Assembly (NCBI GenBank): GCA_030692925.1
Contig: JAUYBY010000078.1
Span: forward strand, 1 to 63,202
Source of the DNA: Candidatus Zixiibacteriota bacterium
Lineage (GTDB): Bacteria; Zixibacteria; MSB-5A5; RBG-16-43-9
Reading direction: 5' to 3'
DNA: 63,202 nt
This document shows positions 1 through 7,810 of this stretch, piece after piece; within the stretch, counting starts at the first letter, position 1, and each line of letters starts with the position of its first letter. Made by a program: the position numbers and the translations under genes. The notes beneath the pieces are model-generated. The model did not search any database. It saw only the letters and a program-made list of their open reading frames with translations, and had not been told where the DNA came from.

Positions 1-26
1 CCCTCTGAAAAATCTATCGCCTTCAT
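1..26 (-). CDS. 5' fragment of an unidentified gene cut by the window edge
   Basis: On the minus strand an ATG at 26-24 follows a strong AAAGGAGG ribosome binding site (36-43) at 9-nt spacing and opens a frame reading MKAIDFSEG to the window edge. Only about eight codons are visible, so no function can be named. The start and its ribosome binding site lie inside one arm of a long inverted repeat (25-90), which suggests control of initiation. Confidence 0.5.
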
Positions 27-90
27 AGGGTATATCCTCCTTTGTTAGATGTCTATCTTTCTTCCTATCACCTAACAGGATATACCCTAT
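25..90 (-). promoter_or_regulatory. Inverted repeat over the start of the edge gene
   Basis: ATAGGGTATATCC (25-37) is the exact reverse complement of 78-90, and TGTTAG (43-48) of 72-77, giving a 19-bp stem with a 5-nt bulge and a 23-nt loop. In a minus-strand transcript the 3' arm contains the start codon and part of the ribosome binding site. Alternatively the two arms are a duplicated operator, because the distal arm contains a possible -10 (TATATC). Nothing else is recognisable between 91 and 376 apart from the ribosome binding site of the next gene. Confidence 0.5.
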
Positions 91-376
91 CTCTTTCTAA
101 TTCAAGCTATTAAAAATTTACACACAATAATTTACATAAACAGTGTATATCGAGGAGGTAGCATCTTTTCAACTCAATTCTCTTTGCACTGTGCTCGCCC
201 CAGACTCAACTCGTTGATTTACAATGTGATACCTGGCTAAATCGGGCAGCAAAACTTAAAGGACAAAAGATTAACAAAAAGCGGCTATTCTACGTATATT
301 TAAGTTGTTACTCAATTGCATCAGTTAGTTTATATAACTTTTTATCATTAGCTAACTTAGAGAGAGGTGACTTTGA

Positions 377-640
377 ATGACATCTGCCACAACCAATCTT
401 GAATTCCCTACCAAGCAGGGATTAACCGCAAGGAGACATAAAATAGACATCCTGTTAAAAAAAGCGGCCAAAGGGAATTTAAAAGCTAAAGAAAAATTAT
501 TAGATGAATACGGTATCAAAGTCTATTCATCTTCTGAAGTTGAGGAATACAAAAAGAGTAAATTGGATAGAAGAATAAGAAAGTTATCATTGCGGAGAGG
601 AAACAACGATAGCAGAAACCAGACAGTCAGAAACAAATAA
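377..640 (+). CDS. Small basic protein of unknown function
   Basis: This 87-residue protein starts at an ATG preceded by a good ribosome binding site (GAGAGGTGA, 361-370). It is rich in Lys and Arg, is predicted mostly helical from composition, and carries a KLDRRIRKLSLRRG stretch near the C-terminus that could bind nucleic acid. There is no signal peptide, membrane segment or recognisable motif. It stands alone between the edge gene and the convergent peptidase/propeller gene. I do not recognise the family; the ribosome binding site and coding-like composition are the support for it being real. Confidence 0.55.
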   Translation: MTSATTNLEFPTKQGLTARRHKIDILLKKAAKGNLKAKEKLLDEYGIKVYSSSEVEEYKKSKLDRRIRKLSLRRGNNDSRNQTVRNK

Positions 641-705
641 AAAAGATTTAAACTTATCTCGAAACAACTGACCGGCTCTATTTGAGCAGGTCTTTCTTTT
701 GAGTC

Positions 706-3700
706 CTAAAACTCCGCGCCAAGGGAGAAGTAATGAATCGGTTTAGCAGATACGTTAGCAAAGTCCGTTTTCCAGCCCGCATCATACCTGAGCACAAATA
801 TACCTAAGTTTATCCTTGCCCCAAACCCGAATCCAGCTTTGATGTCTTTTAACCTGGAACTCCCTCCCTCAGAGGTTCCTCCCTGCCAGGCCTTAGTATT
901 GGTCCAGGCGCTTCCCAGGTCCAGAAACATCGCTCCGGTGATATACCTTAAACTAAAGGGAGGAAATCCGAAAGTTAAATTCTGAATAAAAGGATACCTG
1001 AATTCAAAATTGGACAGAAAATATCTGGTCCCCTTAAATTCGAAATACTCATAACCTCTTAACGGGGTAACCAGGCTCGAGAAATAAAGATCATTCAGAG
1101 TATAGATATTCTGAGTGGCTAAATCTGGACTGATCCAGCTGGAGACCCCTCCCAAGTAGAAATGCCGCGGCTGTTTACCGTCGCTTCTGCCTGCGGTGAG
1201 ACGGAAGGCAAATCCAAATCTGTTCTTGCCGAAATGCATATACCTTCTGTAATCCATCCACAGAGAAGTAAATGGGACGCTTCTGTCAGTCAGGTCAGGG
1301 GACCATTCGAAAGCGAAGATGCTTCTTCTGCCATTTACAGGCCCGGTTATCCCCCAGAGAACGTTATCCTGAACCCAGGACAGGCTGGCCAGGAGAACCT
1401 TGATGCTGTGATCTTCAAAGATCCCTTGCGGATTAGGATCGTAATATACCCGGTCAATGGAAAGATGCGTCGCGTTAAGGTCTATGCGGCTGAACTTATT
1501 AAACGGTCTGGACAAAAGCCCGGTAATTCCATAGAACCGATCAGAGAAAAGCCGGTCTATGTTGTCGACGTAATAATACTTGGTGTGAAAGATCCCCACT
1601 CCGTAATCGATCCTCCGGGGCAGATAAAAATAGAGAAGCTGGAAATTACTCTGGTCAATGGTATTGAAAAGGTCCGTGGCTAAAAAGAAATTATGGTTTC
1701 CCATCAGGTCCGAAATTGCCAGAAAAGACTGTCCCTGGAACCCGAAGAATGTGCTGTATCCAATGTTCCCTGAGATTATGTCCGGGGTAAATTTGAGTTT
1801 ATATTTTTTCGGTGTGTATTCCCCGGGATGAAACTTAGTGGTGAGGGTCTCTTTCTCCGCAGGGGTCAAAGGCTTGGCCAGCGAGTCCAGTTTATCCTCA
1901 GTGCTTTTGAACACATAATAACGTAAATCCAGCTTCTTTTCTTCTTTTGGCTCAGTTTTTTTCTGTGTGGTGTCTGGTGGAGCTTCTGCCGCTTTTTCTT
2001 TTTCTAAAATTAATGCAGTTTTCACCAGGGACGCACCATTCTCAGTAACCGGTTTTATATTTTTGAGAATGAAGATATCCCAGCCACCTTTATAAAAAGA
2101 GGTAAAAGCCATCTTATCCCCATCCTTAGACCAGGATGGCGTGAAACAGCCGGTCAATACATTGGTCAGGGGATAGGTTTTCAGGCTATCTAAATCCTGG
2201 ATATAAAGATTACTTATCCCGTTGCGGGTCGAGCTGAAACATACCCTTTTGCCATCTGAAGAGAAGTTAGGTGAGAGATTATCCTCCCCTCCCTGAGTGA
2301 AAGGTTTTATCTCTCTGGTAACCGGATCCAAGAGGAAGATGTTGTAATGACCATAGGTATAGGTGGAATCATTTTTTGCTCCTGAAGGACGATCCGAGGA
2401 GAAAGCTATGGTCTTCCCATCTGGACTCCAGGCTGCATCCCGGTCATCATAATCGTCATCCGTCAATTTTTGCAGGGTTCCGGTTTTAATGTCTGTTGCG
2501 TAAAGATCGGACCTCCCTTCCATCACACCTGTGAATACTATCTTTTCACCATCCGGGGACCAGGCTGGAGATAAGAGCGATTCCAAGTTAAACTTGAATT
2601 TCCTGTAGATTTTTTTCTTCTTTACGTCTACCAGACACAGAACATCTTTTCCGTGGCTCTTGGATACAAAGGTGATGTCCCTGCCATCCGGAGACCAGGA
2701 CAATCCGCTTACGTAGGAATGGAGAGATTCCAGATCGCCTGATCTTTCCCCTTTTACCACCTTATCTATCACTTTACCATCGATAGCCGAGATTATGTAG
2801 ATCTCGGTATAGTCCTTGCGATCGGAGAAGATGGCTATTCTGTCTCCCTGGGGCGAGAAGGCTGGTTTCTCATTCAGATAAGAACCATCTTTCTGATGGT
2901 TAGTCAACTGTTTGGCAAAATCCTTCGGTTCCTGTCTCAAAGCTATCTCTGGCCAGTACTCTCTCTTTAGATCTTTCATCCACTCCTCATTCAGCCCTTT
3001 TTCATCCAATCCGATGGCAGATTTGAGGCTCTTTTCAAAAGAGCGTTTGCTTTTAGCCTGGTGCAAAATCTCGGCAATCTTTTCCTGGCCGTATTTCTTG
3101 ATTATATATTGAATTGCAGACTGACCTTCTTTATACACTAAGAATCCTCCGGCTAATTCTAAGGGGATAAGGTAGCCGTTCACCGAACCATCCCTTAAAA
3201 TCATATCCCCTTCAATGTCCATACCTCCCCGGGAGAAATACTCAGCGAACCCTTCTGCGAACCACAGGGGTTCCTGGACATATTCGGCACTCAATAAATT
3301 CCCCACCAGGTTGCCGTAGAGCAGGTCGAAAGTAAACGCATGGGTCAGCTCATGGGTAAGCACATGCCTGAAATGCTCATACGAACCGTCAAAAGGGATC
3401 ACTACCCGGTTTTTGAAGGCTTCAGTAAACCCGCCCACGTTCTCCTCGATCAGCTCAGTGGTGACGTTGGTTTGTTGAAAAGTATTAGGGGAATTATACA
3501 GAATTATAGGGATCCTTTTCTTGGTTTGATAATTGAATATCTTTTCCAGACGAGGCGTAGCCTCCTCTAAGGTCTTGGCTGCAAACTTAGCTATGTCAAG
3601 CCCTAAATCGTAATAGTAGATGTCATAATGCTCGCTCTGGATGTAATACCAGGTGAAATACTGGTACTGGACCTTGTTCTTGCCAAAATTCAAGCCTTCT

Positions 3701-3780
3701 CCCTGACCCTGGGAAGATGAAGCTGTAAAACAAAAAATGAACACCCCTCCCAGAAGAATTACTATCATTTTCTTAAACAT
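706..3780 (-). CDS. Peptidase MA-like, PD40 propeller and surface-antigen barrel fusion
   Basis: This 1024-residue exported protein has three parts. After a signal peptide (about 1-25) comes a gluzincin-type peptidase domain with the zinc motif HELTH near residue 143 and a nearby WFAEGFAEYF helix that could supply the third ligand. Residues about 300-600 hold at least six TolB/WD40-like PD40 blades (repeated WSPDGxxIxF pattern). The C-terminal 350 residues look like a BamA/D15-type outer-membrane barrel ending in Phe (LGAEF). It is probably anchored in the outer membrane with the propeller in the periplasm. It lies 16 nt downstream of murA. The substrate is unknown; the architecture is seen, the role inferred. 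Confidence 0.85.
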   Translation of the reverse strand: MFKKMIVILLGGVFIFCFTASSSQGQGEGLNFGKNKVQYQYFTWYYIQSEHYDIYYYDLGLDIAKFAAKTLEEATPRLEKIFNYQTKKRIPIILYNSPNTFQQTNVTTELIEENVGGFTEAFKNRVVIPFDGSYEHFRHVLTHELTHAFTFDLLYGNLVGNLLSAEYVQEPLWFAEGFAEYFSRGGMDIEGDMILRDGSVNGYLIPLELAGGFLVYKEGQSAIQYIIKKYGQEKIAEILHQAKSKRSFEKSLKSAIGLDEKGLNEEWMKDLKREYWPEIALRQEPKDFAKQLTNHQKDGSYLNEKPAFSPQGDRIAIFSDRKDYTEIYIISAIDGKVIDKVVKGERSGDLESLHSYVSGLSWSPDGRDITFVSKSHGKDVLCLVDVKKKKIYRKFKFNLESLLSPAWSPDGEKIVFTGVMEGRSDLYATDIKTGTLQKLTDDDYDDRDAAWSPDGKTIAFSSDRPSGAKNDSTYTYGHYNIFLLDPVTREIKPFTQGGEDNLSPNFSSDGKRVCFSSTRNGISNLYIQDLDSLKTYPLTNVLTGCFTPSWSKDGDKMAFTSFYKGGWDIFILKNIKPVTENGASLVKTALILEKEKAAEAPPDTTQKKTEPKEEKKLDLRYYVFKSTEDKLDSLAKPLTPAEKETLTTKFHPGEYTPKKYKLKFTPDIISGNIGYSTFFGFQGQSFLAISDLMGNHNFFLATDLFNTIDQSNFQLLYFYLPRRIDYGVGIFHTKYYYVDNIDRLFSDRFYGITGLLSRPFNKFSRIDLNATHLSIDRVYYDPNPQGIFEDHSIKVLLASLSWVQDNVLWGITGPVNGRRSIFAFEWSPDLTDRSVPFTSLWMDYRRYMHFGKNRFGFAFRLTAGRSDGKQPRHFYLGGVSSWISPDLATQNIYTLNDLYFSSLVTPLRGYEYFEFKGTRYFLSNFEFRYPFIQNLTFGFPPFSLRYITGAMFLDLGSAWTNTKAWQGGTSEGGSSRLKDIKAGFGFGARINLGIFVLRYDAGWKTDFANVSAKPIHYFSLGAEF

Positions 3781-3796
3781 AACTTAACCTTTGATT

Positions 3797-5059
3797 TTAA
3801 GTTTTCACCCTTTTTATCTCAGCCCCCAATCTGGAGAGCTTTTCTTCAAACCTTTCATACCCGCGGTCTATATGATAAACCCTCAGCACCTCTGTCTGGT
3901 CTTCGGCTGATAGTCCAGCCAAGACTAAAGCTGCGCCTGCCCGGATGTCTGATGCCATCACCGAGGCGCCTTTCAATTTAGACACTCCGTTTACTGTAGC
4001 CTTATCGCCGCTGATCTTTATGTCAGCCCCCAACCTGATCAGCTCCATCACATGGGCAAACCTGTCCTCAAAAACGGTCTCCCGGATATAGCTTGAGCCG
4101 GAAGCTGTACTGGCTAAGGTCATCAAAGAAGCCTGAAGATCTGTAGGGAAGCCGGGAAAAGGGAAAGTGGTAACCGAGACTGGCTTGAGCCTGGAAGGAC
4201 CTTTAACCATAATCTTTTTTCGGTTCAGACTGATATCCACACCCATCTCCCTCATTTTGAGGATCACCATATCCAGATGTTCTGGAATGAAATCTTTTAT
4301 CTCCAAATAACCCGAGGTCAAAGCCGCCGCCATCATAAAGGTCCCGGCTTCCAAGCGGTCTTTAATGCAGGTATGTTCAACCTCTTTTAGTTTTTTCACC
4401 CCGGTTATCTGCATGGCTGAGGAGCCCGCTCCATCAATTTTGGCTCCCATTGCGTTTAGAAAATTCGCCAGGTCCACTACCTCCGGATCGCAAGCTGCAT
4501 TTACCAGGGTGGTTTTCCCCTCAGCCAGGCAGGCAGAGGTCATCACATTCTCAGTCCCTGTATGGCTGGGCCTGTCAAAATAGATAATATTTCCTTTAAG
4601 CTTTTCAGCAGACGCGATTACATACCCGTGTTCTTCTTCGATCTTTGCGCCCAGAGCTTGAAAACCAGACAGATGAAGATTAACTGGCCTTGGACCCAGC
4701 ACACATCCTCCTGGAAGTGAGACCTTAGCTTTTCCGCCTCGGGCTAAAAGGGGACCCATAACTAAAAACGAGGCTCTCATCTTTCTGACCAGGTCATAAG
4801 GAGCCTCAAAGGAGGTAAGGTTCTCAGCATTCACTGTAACGGTTCTCTCCTTAGTATCCCTGGTGATCCTTGCCCCTAAGTGCTCCAAAACTTTGAGCAT
4901 TGCATCTATGTCGGAGAGGTTAGGCACATTGTGAATCACCGATTCCCCTTTGTCCAAAAGCAAAGCTGCGGCTAAAATTGGAAGAGCTGAATTTTTGGAA
5001 CCAGATATTTCCACTGAGCCTGAAAGCTTTTTTCCCCCCTGAATCATGAATTTATCCAT
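3797..5059 (-). CDS. murA: UDP-N-acetylglucosamine 1-carboxyvinyltransferase MurA
   Basis: Catalyses the first committed step of peptidoglycan synthesis in the cytoplasm, moving enolpyruvate from PEP to UDP-GlcNAc. The 420-residue length is normal for the EPSP synthase superfamily. The N-terminal SGSKNSALPILAAALL motif places the Lys22-Asn23 pair, and PGGCVLGPRPV holds the PEP-binding Cys119 that fosfomycin alkylates, so the enzyme should be fosfomycin sensitive. The ATG at 5059 has an AGGTG ribosome binding site 8 nt upstream. The peptidase/propeller gene follows closely and may be cotranscribed. A possible promoter (TTGATT, 17 nt, TATTAA on the minus strand) lies just upstream. Confidence 0.97.
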   Translation of the reverse strand: MDKFMIQGGKKLSGSVEISGSKNSALPILAAALLLDKGESVIHNVPNLSDIDAMLKVLEHLGARITRDTKERTVTVNAENLTSFEAPYDLVRKMRASFLVMGPLLARGGKAKVSLPGGCVLGPRPVNLHLSGFQALGAKIEEEHGYVIASAEKLKGNIIYFDRPSHTGTENVMTSACLAEGKTTLVNAACDPEVVDLANFLNAMGAKIDGAGSSAMQITGVKKLKEVEHTCIKDRLEAGTFMMAAALTSGYLEIKDFIPEHLDMVILKMREMGVDISLNRKKIMVKGPSRLKPVSVTTFPFPGFPTDLQASLMTLASTASGSSYIRETVFEDRFAHVMELIRLGADIKISGDKATVNGVSKLKGASVMASDIRAGAALVLAGLSAEDQTEVLRVYHIDRGYERFEEKLSRLGAEIKRVKT

Positions 5060-5164
5060 AGTTCCGCACCTGAGGTTTCAAATTTAATACGTTATCTTTC
5101 AGAACAAATCAAAATCTACCGCCAGATAAATTAACTTTTTTAAACTTTTAGTCAAGGATTCTTT

Positions 5165-5447
5165 TTTTGTTTGTAGGGTCAGACCACCCCTTCGACCTTG
5201 CTCAGGACGATGAGCTTGTCGAATCGCGTGTCTGCCCTCCTTCCTGCAAACGTTTGACTCCGAAGGAACAAACAATCTCGCAGGTCTGTTTAGAATGGTA
5301 GGGGCTGGACTTCTCTGCCCCAATACCTGGGCGAGGGGACCTCGCCCCTACAGGAGTTCCTTAAATTGATTACAGGATATGTAGGGGCGTATTACAGTTC
5401 GACCGGCTCACTGCTCTGAACGAAGTCGAAGAGCAATACGCCCCTAC
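5165..5447. repeat. Cluster of palindromic intergenic units between murA and lpxH
   Basis: The 489-nt gap between divergent murA and lpxH holds no gene. It contains a TTCGAC...GTCGAA palindrome (about 5190-5226), GTAGGGGC...GCCCC near 5298-5322, GGGCGAGGGGACCTCGCCCC (5329-5348) and a long hairpin whose 13-bp arms GTAGGGGCGTATT (5381-5393) and AATACGCCCCTAC (5435-5447) enclose a second TTCGAC-type palindrome. GTAG/CTAC at the outer ends matches the other GTAG-bounded units in this window. Confidence 0.8.
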
Positions 5448-5548
5448 TATTGGATTATACCCGAAGCTACGACTTATACCCAAAGTAAATTTCTTTCTTA
5501 AGAAACATTTCAATTGCCTGCTCCTCTATTTTGTATTATATAATTGTT

Positions 5549-6274
5549 ATGAAAGATTCAATTTATTTTATCTCCGATGCTCATCTTGGCTCGAATTCAC
5601 CGGAAAAGGAAAGATTGAAGGAAAAAAGGTTACTCGATTTTCTTGAGCATATCAAGGATGACTGTCAAGCTTTGTACATCTTAGGAGACCTGTTCGAATT
5701 CTGGTTCGAGTACAAAAATGCCATCCCCAAAGAACATTTCCCGGTTCTGATGAAGCTTAAAAAATTTACGGACTCAGGTATACCTGTAACTTACTCAGTT
5801 GGAAATCACGATTTCTGGCTGGGAGATTTTCTCTCTGAACAGATAGGAATAAAGATAGTCAAAAAACCAATCTCAGTTGAACATCAGGGCAAGAGGATCT
5901 ATCTTATCCACGGTGACGGCTTAGCCAAAAAAGATACAGGTTACCGGATTCTGAAAAAAATCTTAAGAAACAGAGTCAATATCTGGCTCTACAGACTCAT
6001 ACCACCTGACCTCGGAATCCCTTTAGCCAAAAAAGTAGCCTCCTTCAGCCGGGACAAAACTCAATCCAGAGATAAGGAATTTCTCAGAGATTATGAGGAG
6101 TTTGCTGAGGAGAAAATCAAGCAAGGGTATGATGCTGTGATAATCGGGCACACGCACCAGCCCTGCTTTGAGGAACTGGATAAAGGGATTTACATCAACT
6201 TAGGCGACTGGTTTGAGCATTTCACCTATGGGAAGTTGACTAAGGAGAAATTTGATTTATTGGAATATAAGTAG
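5549..6274 (+). CDS. lpxH: UDP-2,3-diacylglucosamine diphosphatase LpxH
   Basis: Hydrolyses UDP-2,3-diacylglucosamine to lipid X and UMP in lipid A synthesis, acting at the inner face of the cytoplasmic membrane. The 241-residue protein shows the calcineurin-like metallophosphoesterase signature in order: DAHLG (residues 10-14), LGDLFEFW, GNHDFW, HGDGLA and GHTHQP, with two-metal ligands intact. I chose the ATG at 5549; an in-frame TTG at 5531 would add six residues, and neither start has a clear ribosome binding site. It is monocistronic between repeat clusters. Its presence indicates a lipopolysaccharide-type outer membrane. A close YbbF/LpxH-like phosphatase of other specificity cannot be excluded. 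Confidence 0.9.
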   Translation: MKDSIYFISDAHLGSNSPEKERLKEKRLLDFLEHIKDDCQALYILGDLFEFWFEYKNAIPKEHFPVLMKLKKFTDSGIPVTYSVGNHDFWLGDFLSEQIGIKIVKKPISVEHQGKRIYLIHGDGLAKKDTGYRILKKILRNRVNIWLYRLIPPDLGIPLAKKVASFSRDKTQSRDKEFLRDYEEFAEEKIKQGYDAVIIGHTHQPCFEELDKGIYINLGDWFEHFTYGKLTKEKFDLLEYK

Positions 6275-6283
6275 GTCACCCAT

Positions 6284-6341
6284 CTCCGCCTGAGGCGGAG
6301 TGGTTGACAACATATATCTCCCTCCAGGTCAGGGGACCTGG
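6284..6341. repeat. Two palindromes after lpxH
   Basis: CTCCGCCTGAGGCGGAG (6284-6300) belongs to the TCCGCC/GGCGGA family also present at 10484-10498, 49552-49566 and near 63006-63021. CCAGGTCAGGGGACCTGG (6324-6341) is a second palindrome with a 4-nt loop. Both follow the lpxH stop and neither has a T-run. Confidence 0.75.
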
Positions 6342-6419
6342 CGGGCACAGAGAGAGCAAAAAAGGAACAGATATTGCAACAGTTAGAGAAAATGAAAAAA
6401 GAGGTTCGATATCAATAAG
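6308..6419 (+). pseudogene. Possible 3' remnant of a gene upstream of the immunity-like gene
   Basis: The frame ending at the TAA 6417-6419 reads AGTERAKKEQILQQLEKM and a few more residues, a convincing charged helical protein C-terminus with no start codon upstream. Its 5' side dissolves into the palindromes at 6284-6341. It ends 12 nt before the immunity-like gene, which is where a toxin C-terminus would lie in a toxin-immunity pair. It could equally be chance coding of a short open frame. Confidence 0.3.
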
Positions 6420-6431
6420 AGAGGGATCTAA

Positions 6432-7058
6432 ATGAGTCACACATTTTATAATTTGATCTACTCTGAGGATTTGCCAGACAGTTATTTTGCGGAATGGTCG
6501 CATGAAGATATTGAATTAGAAGGTATAAAATGTACAATTGATGAGGGGCATCAAAGGGCAGGTAGACGACTTAGCGACTTAACTGTAATTCTAAGGACAC
6601 CCAAGGTATTGGAGTTTGATTTCATTTGGACATGGATGAGCGAACCTCTTATTAATGAAAGGGTAATTAAGATTTTTAAAGAAAATAAACTCACGGGATA
6701 TAGTTTACGTCCGGTAACAATTAAAAGAATTAAAAGATTTAAAGGCAATCTTTCTACTATCCCTAAATTTTGGGAGCTTGTGATAACAGGCAAGGGCGGA
6801 TATGCACATCCTAACTCTGGCATAAAGTTAAAAGATGAATGCAAGGCTTGTGGGTCAAAAACATATTCTGCATATGAGCATGGAATAATAGTAGATGAGA
6901 AAAACTGGGATGGGTCTGATTTTTTTAGAATAATAGAATGGCCAAGAATTCTTGTCATCGAAAAAGTCAAACAGATAATAGAAAACTATAAGATAACAAA
7001 TGTTGAACTGATCCCTTCCCAAGACCTCAAATGGCCAGAGGGTGTAATAAAACCTTAG
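6432..7058 (+). CDS. Double-CXXCG-type (SitI6-like) orphan immunity protein
   Basis: This 208-residue cytosolic protein follows a GAGAGGGAT ribosome binding site. Its C-terminal half has the layout of the double-CXXCG family described from Myxococcus Sit toxin immunity proteins: a CKACGS knuckle near residue 137, an acidic DEKNWDGSDFFRI segment, then a helix and a final beta segment (ITNVELIPS). The first CXXCG knuckle of that family is missing, with only a single Cys (IKCTIDEGH). No intact toxin is adjacent; a possible remnant precedes it. Its A+T-richer sequence compared with lpxH is compatible with transfer. Family placement is by pattern recall and is uncertain. Confidence 0.55.
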   Translation: MSHTFYNLIYSEDLPDSYFAEWSHEDIELEGIKCTIDEGHQRAGRRLSDLTVILRTPKVLEFDFIWTWMSEPLINERVIKIFKENKLTGYSLRPVTIKRIKRFKGNLSTIPKFWELVITGKGGYAHPNSGIKLKDECKACGSKTYSAYEHGIIVDEKNWDGSDFFRIIEWPRILVIEKVKQIIENYKITNVELIPSQDLKWPEGVIKP

Positions 7059-7261
7059 ATATTAAGCAATGATTTTTTCTTTTTACAGAATTGTTACTTC
7101 TATTTTTTGGTGGTTATATAAAGTAAAGATGGGATAATATAAAGAAGTTTCTCTGGGTTTCATCTTTGCCTCAAGGATCATTTAGGTTCAACCAGGGTGA
7201 TAGTGGATACAACCGGGGCTATCACAGCCAAATGTTTTACAATCAGCAAAATTTATATTTT

Positions 7262-7289
7262 GTCAAGCAGTCCTTCGGACATGCTTGAC
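7262..7289. repeat. Hairpin after leuD
   Basis: GTCAAGC (7262-7268) and GCTTGAC (7283-7289) frame an inner GTCC/GGAC stem with a TTC loop, 14 nt beyond the leuD stop. On the leuD transcript no U-run follows, so it is a weak terminator candidate at best. The rest of 7059-7303 holds nothing I can name. Confidence 0.55.
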
Positions 7290-7303
7290 CTACAAAGCTT
7301 TTT

Positions 7304-7798
7304 TTATTTCCTCAAACTCTTCTTCAGATGTTCGATCAGCCCCCCATCCTCCAGTATCCCCATTACTATTTCAGGCAGTGGAGGAAAAGGAATCTTCGTG
7401 TTTTGAGTTACGATCTCGCCTTTGACGTAGTCAACAGTTATGATTTCTCCTTCTTTAAGCAGATCATAAGCCTCTTTAGATTGAACTAAAGCCAGCCCCT
7501 GATTGATGGCATTCCTGAAAAAAATCCTGGAAAAAGATTTAGCAATTACACAGGATATCCCTGCAAATTTCAAAGAGGTTGCTGCCTGCTCTCTGGAAGA
7601 CCCGCAGCCAAAATTCGAGCCACCCAGGATGATGTCTCCTTTCTGAATCTTATCAGGGAAATCTTTATCATAACCTTCTAAAGCATGTTTAGCCATCTCC
7701 TGAGGATCAAGGATCGGAAGACACTTTCCCGGATAGATGACATCTGTATCGATGTTATCCCCTAATTTCCAGACCCTTCCTTTAATCTCTTTTAACAT
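7304..7798 (-). CDS. leuD: 3-isopropylmalate dehydratase small subunit
   Basis: Swivelling small subunit of an aconitase-superfamily isomerase, pairing with the LeuC-like protein encoded directly upstream to interconvert 2- and 3-isopropylmalate in leucine synthesis. The 164 residues match the short archaeal-type LeuD. NIDTDVIYPGK forms the entry loop and GGSNFGCGSSREQAA the conserved SREQA substrate-phosphate/carboxylate site. The gene follows leuC after 12 nt, consistent with cotranscription. The specificity loop PGKCLPILDP is not a form I can assign confidently, so homoaconitase or a dimethylmalate dehydratase role remains possible. No leuA or leuB is in the window. Confidence 0.9.
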   Translation of the reverse strand: MLKEIKGRVWKLGDNIDTDVIYPGKCLPILDPQEMAKHALEGYDKDFPDKIQKGDIILGGSNFGCGSSREQAATSLKFAGISCVIAKSFSRIFFRNAINQGLALVQSKEAYDLLKEGEIITVDYVKGEIVTQNTKIPFPPLPEIVMGILEDGGLIEHLKKSLRK

Positions 7799-7810
7799 CG
7801 AAGTCGAGCC

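Noticed and set aside
5099..5323. Minus-strand frame of 74 codons between murA and lpxH
   Set aside because: Composed of palindromic repeats, with no ribosome binding site or protein-like composition.
7130..7290. Short plus-strand open frame rich in Gly, Asn, Gln and Tyr upstream of the leuD stop
   Set aside because: About 48 codons without any start codon or ribosome binding site, ending in the leuD-proximal hairpin; too little to call a gene or remnant.
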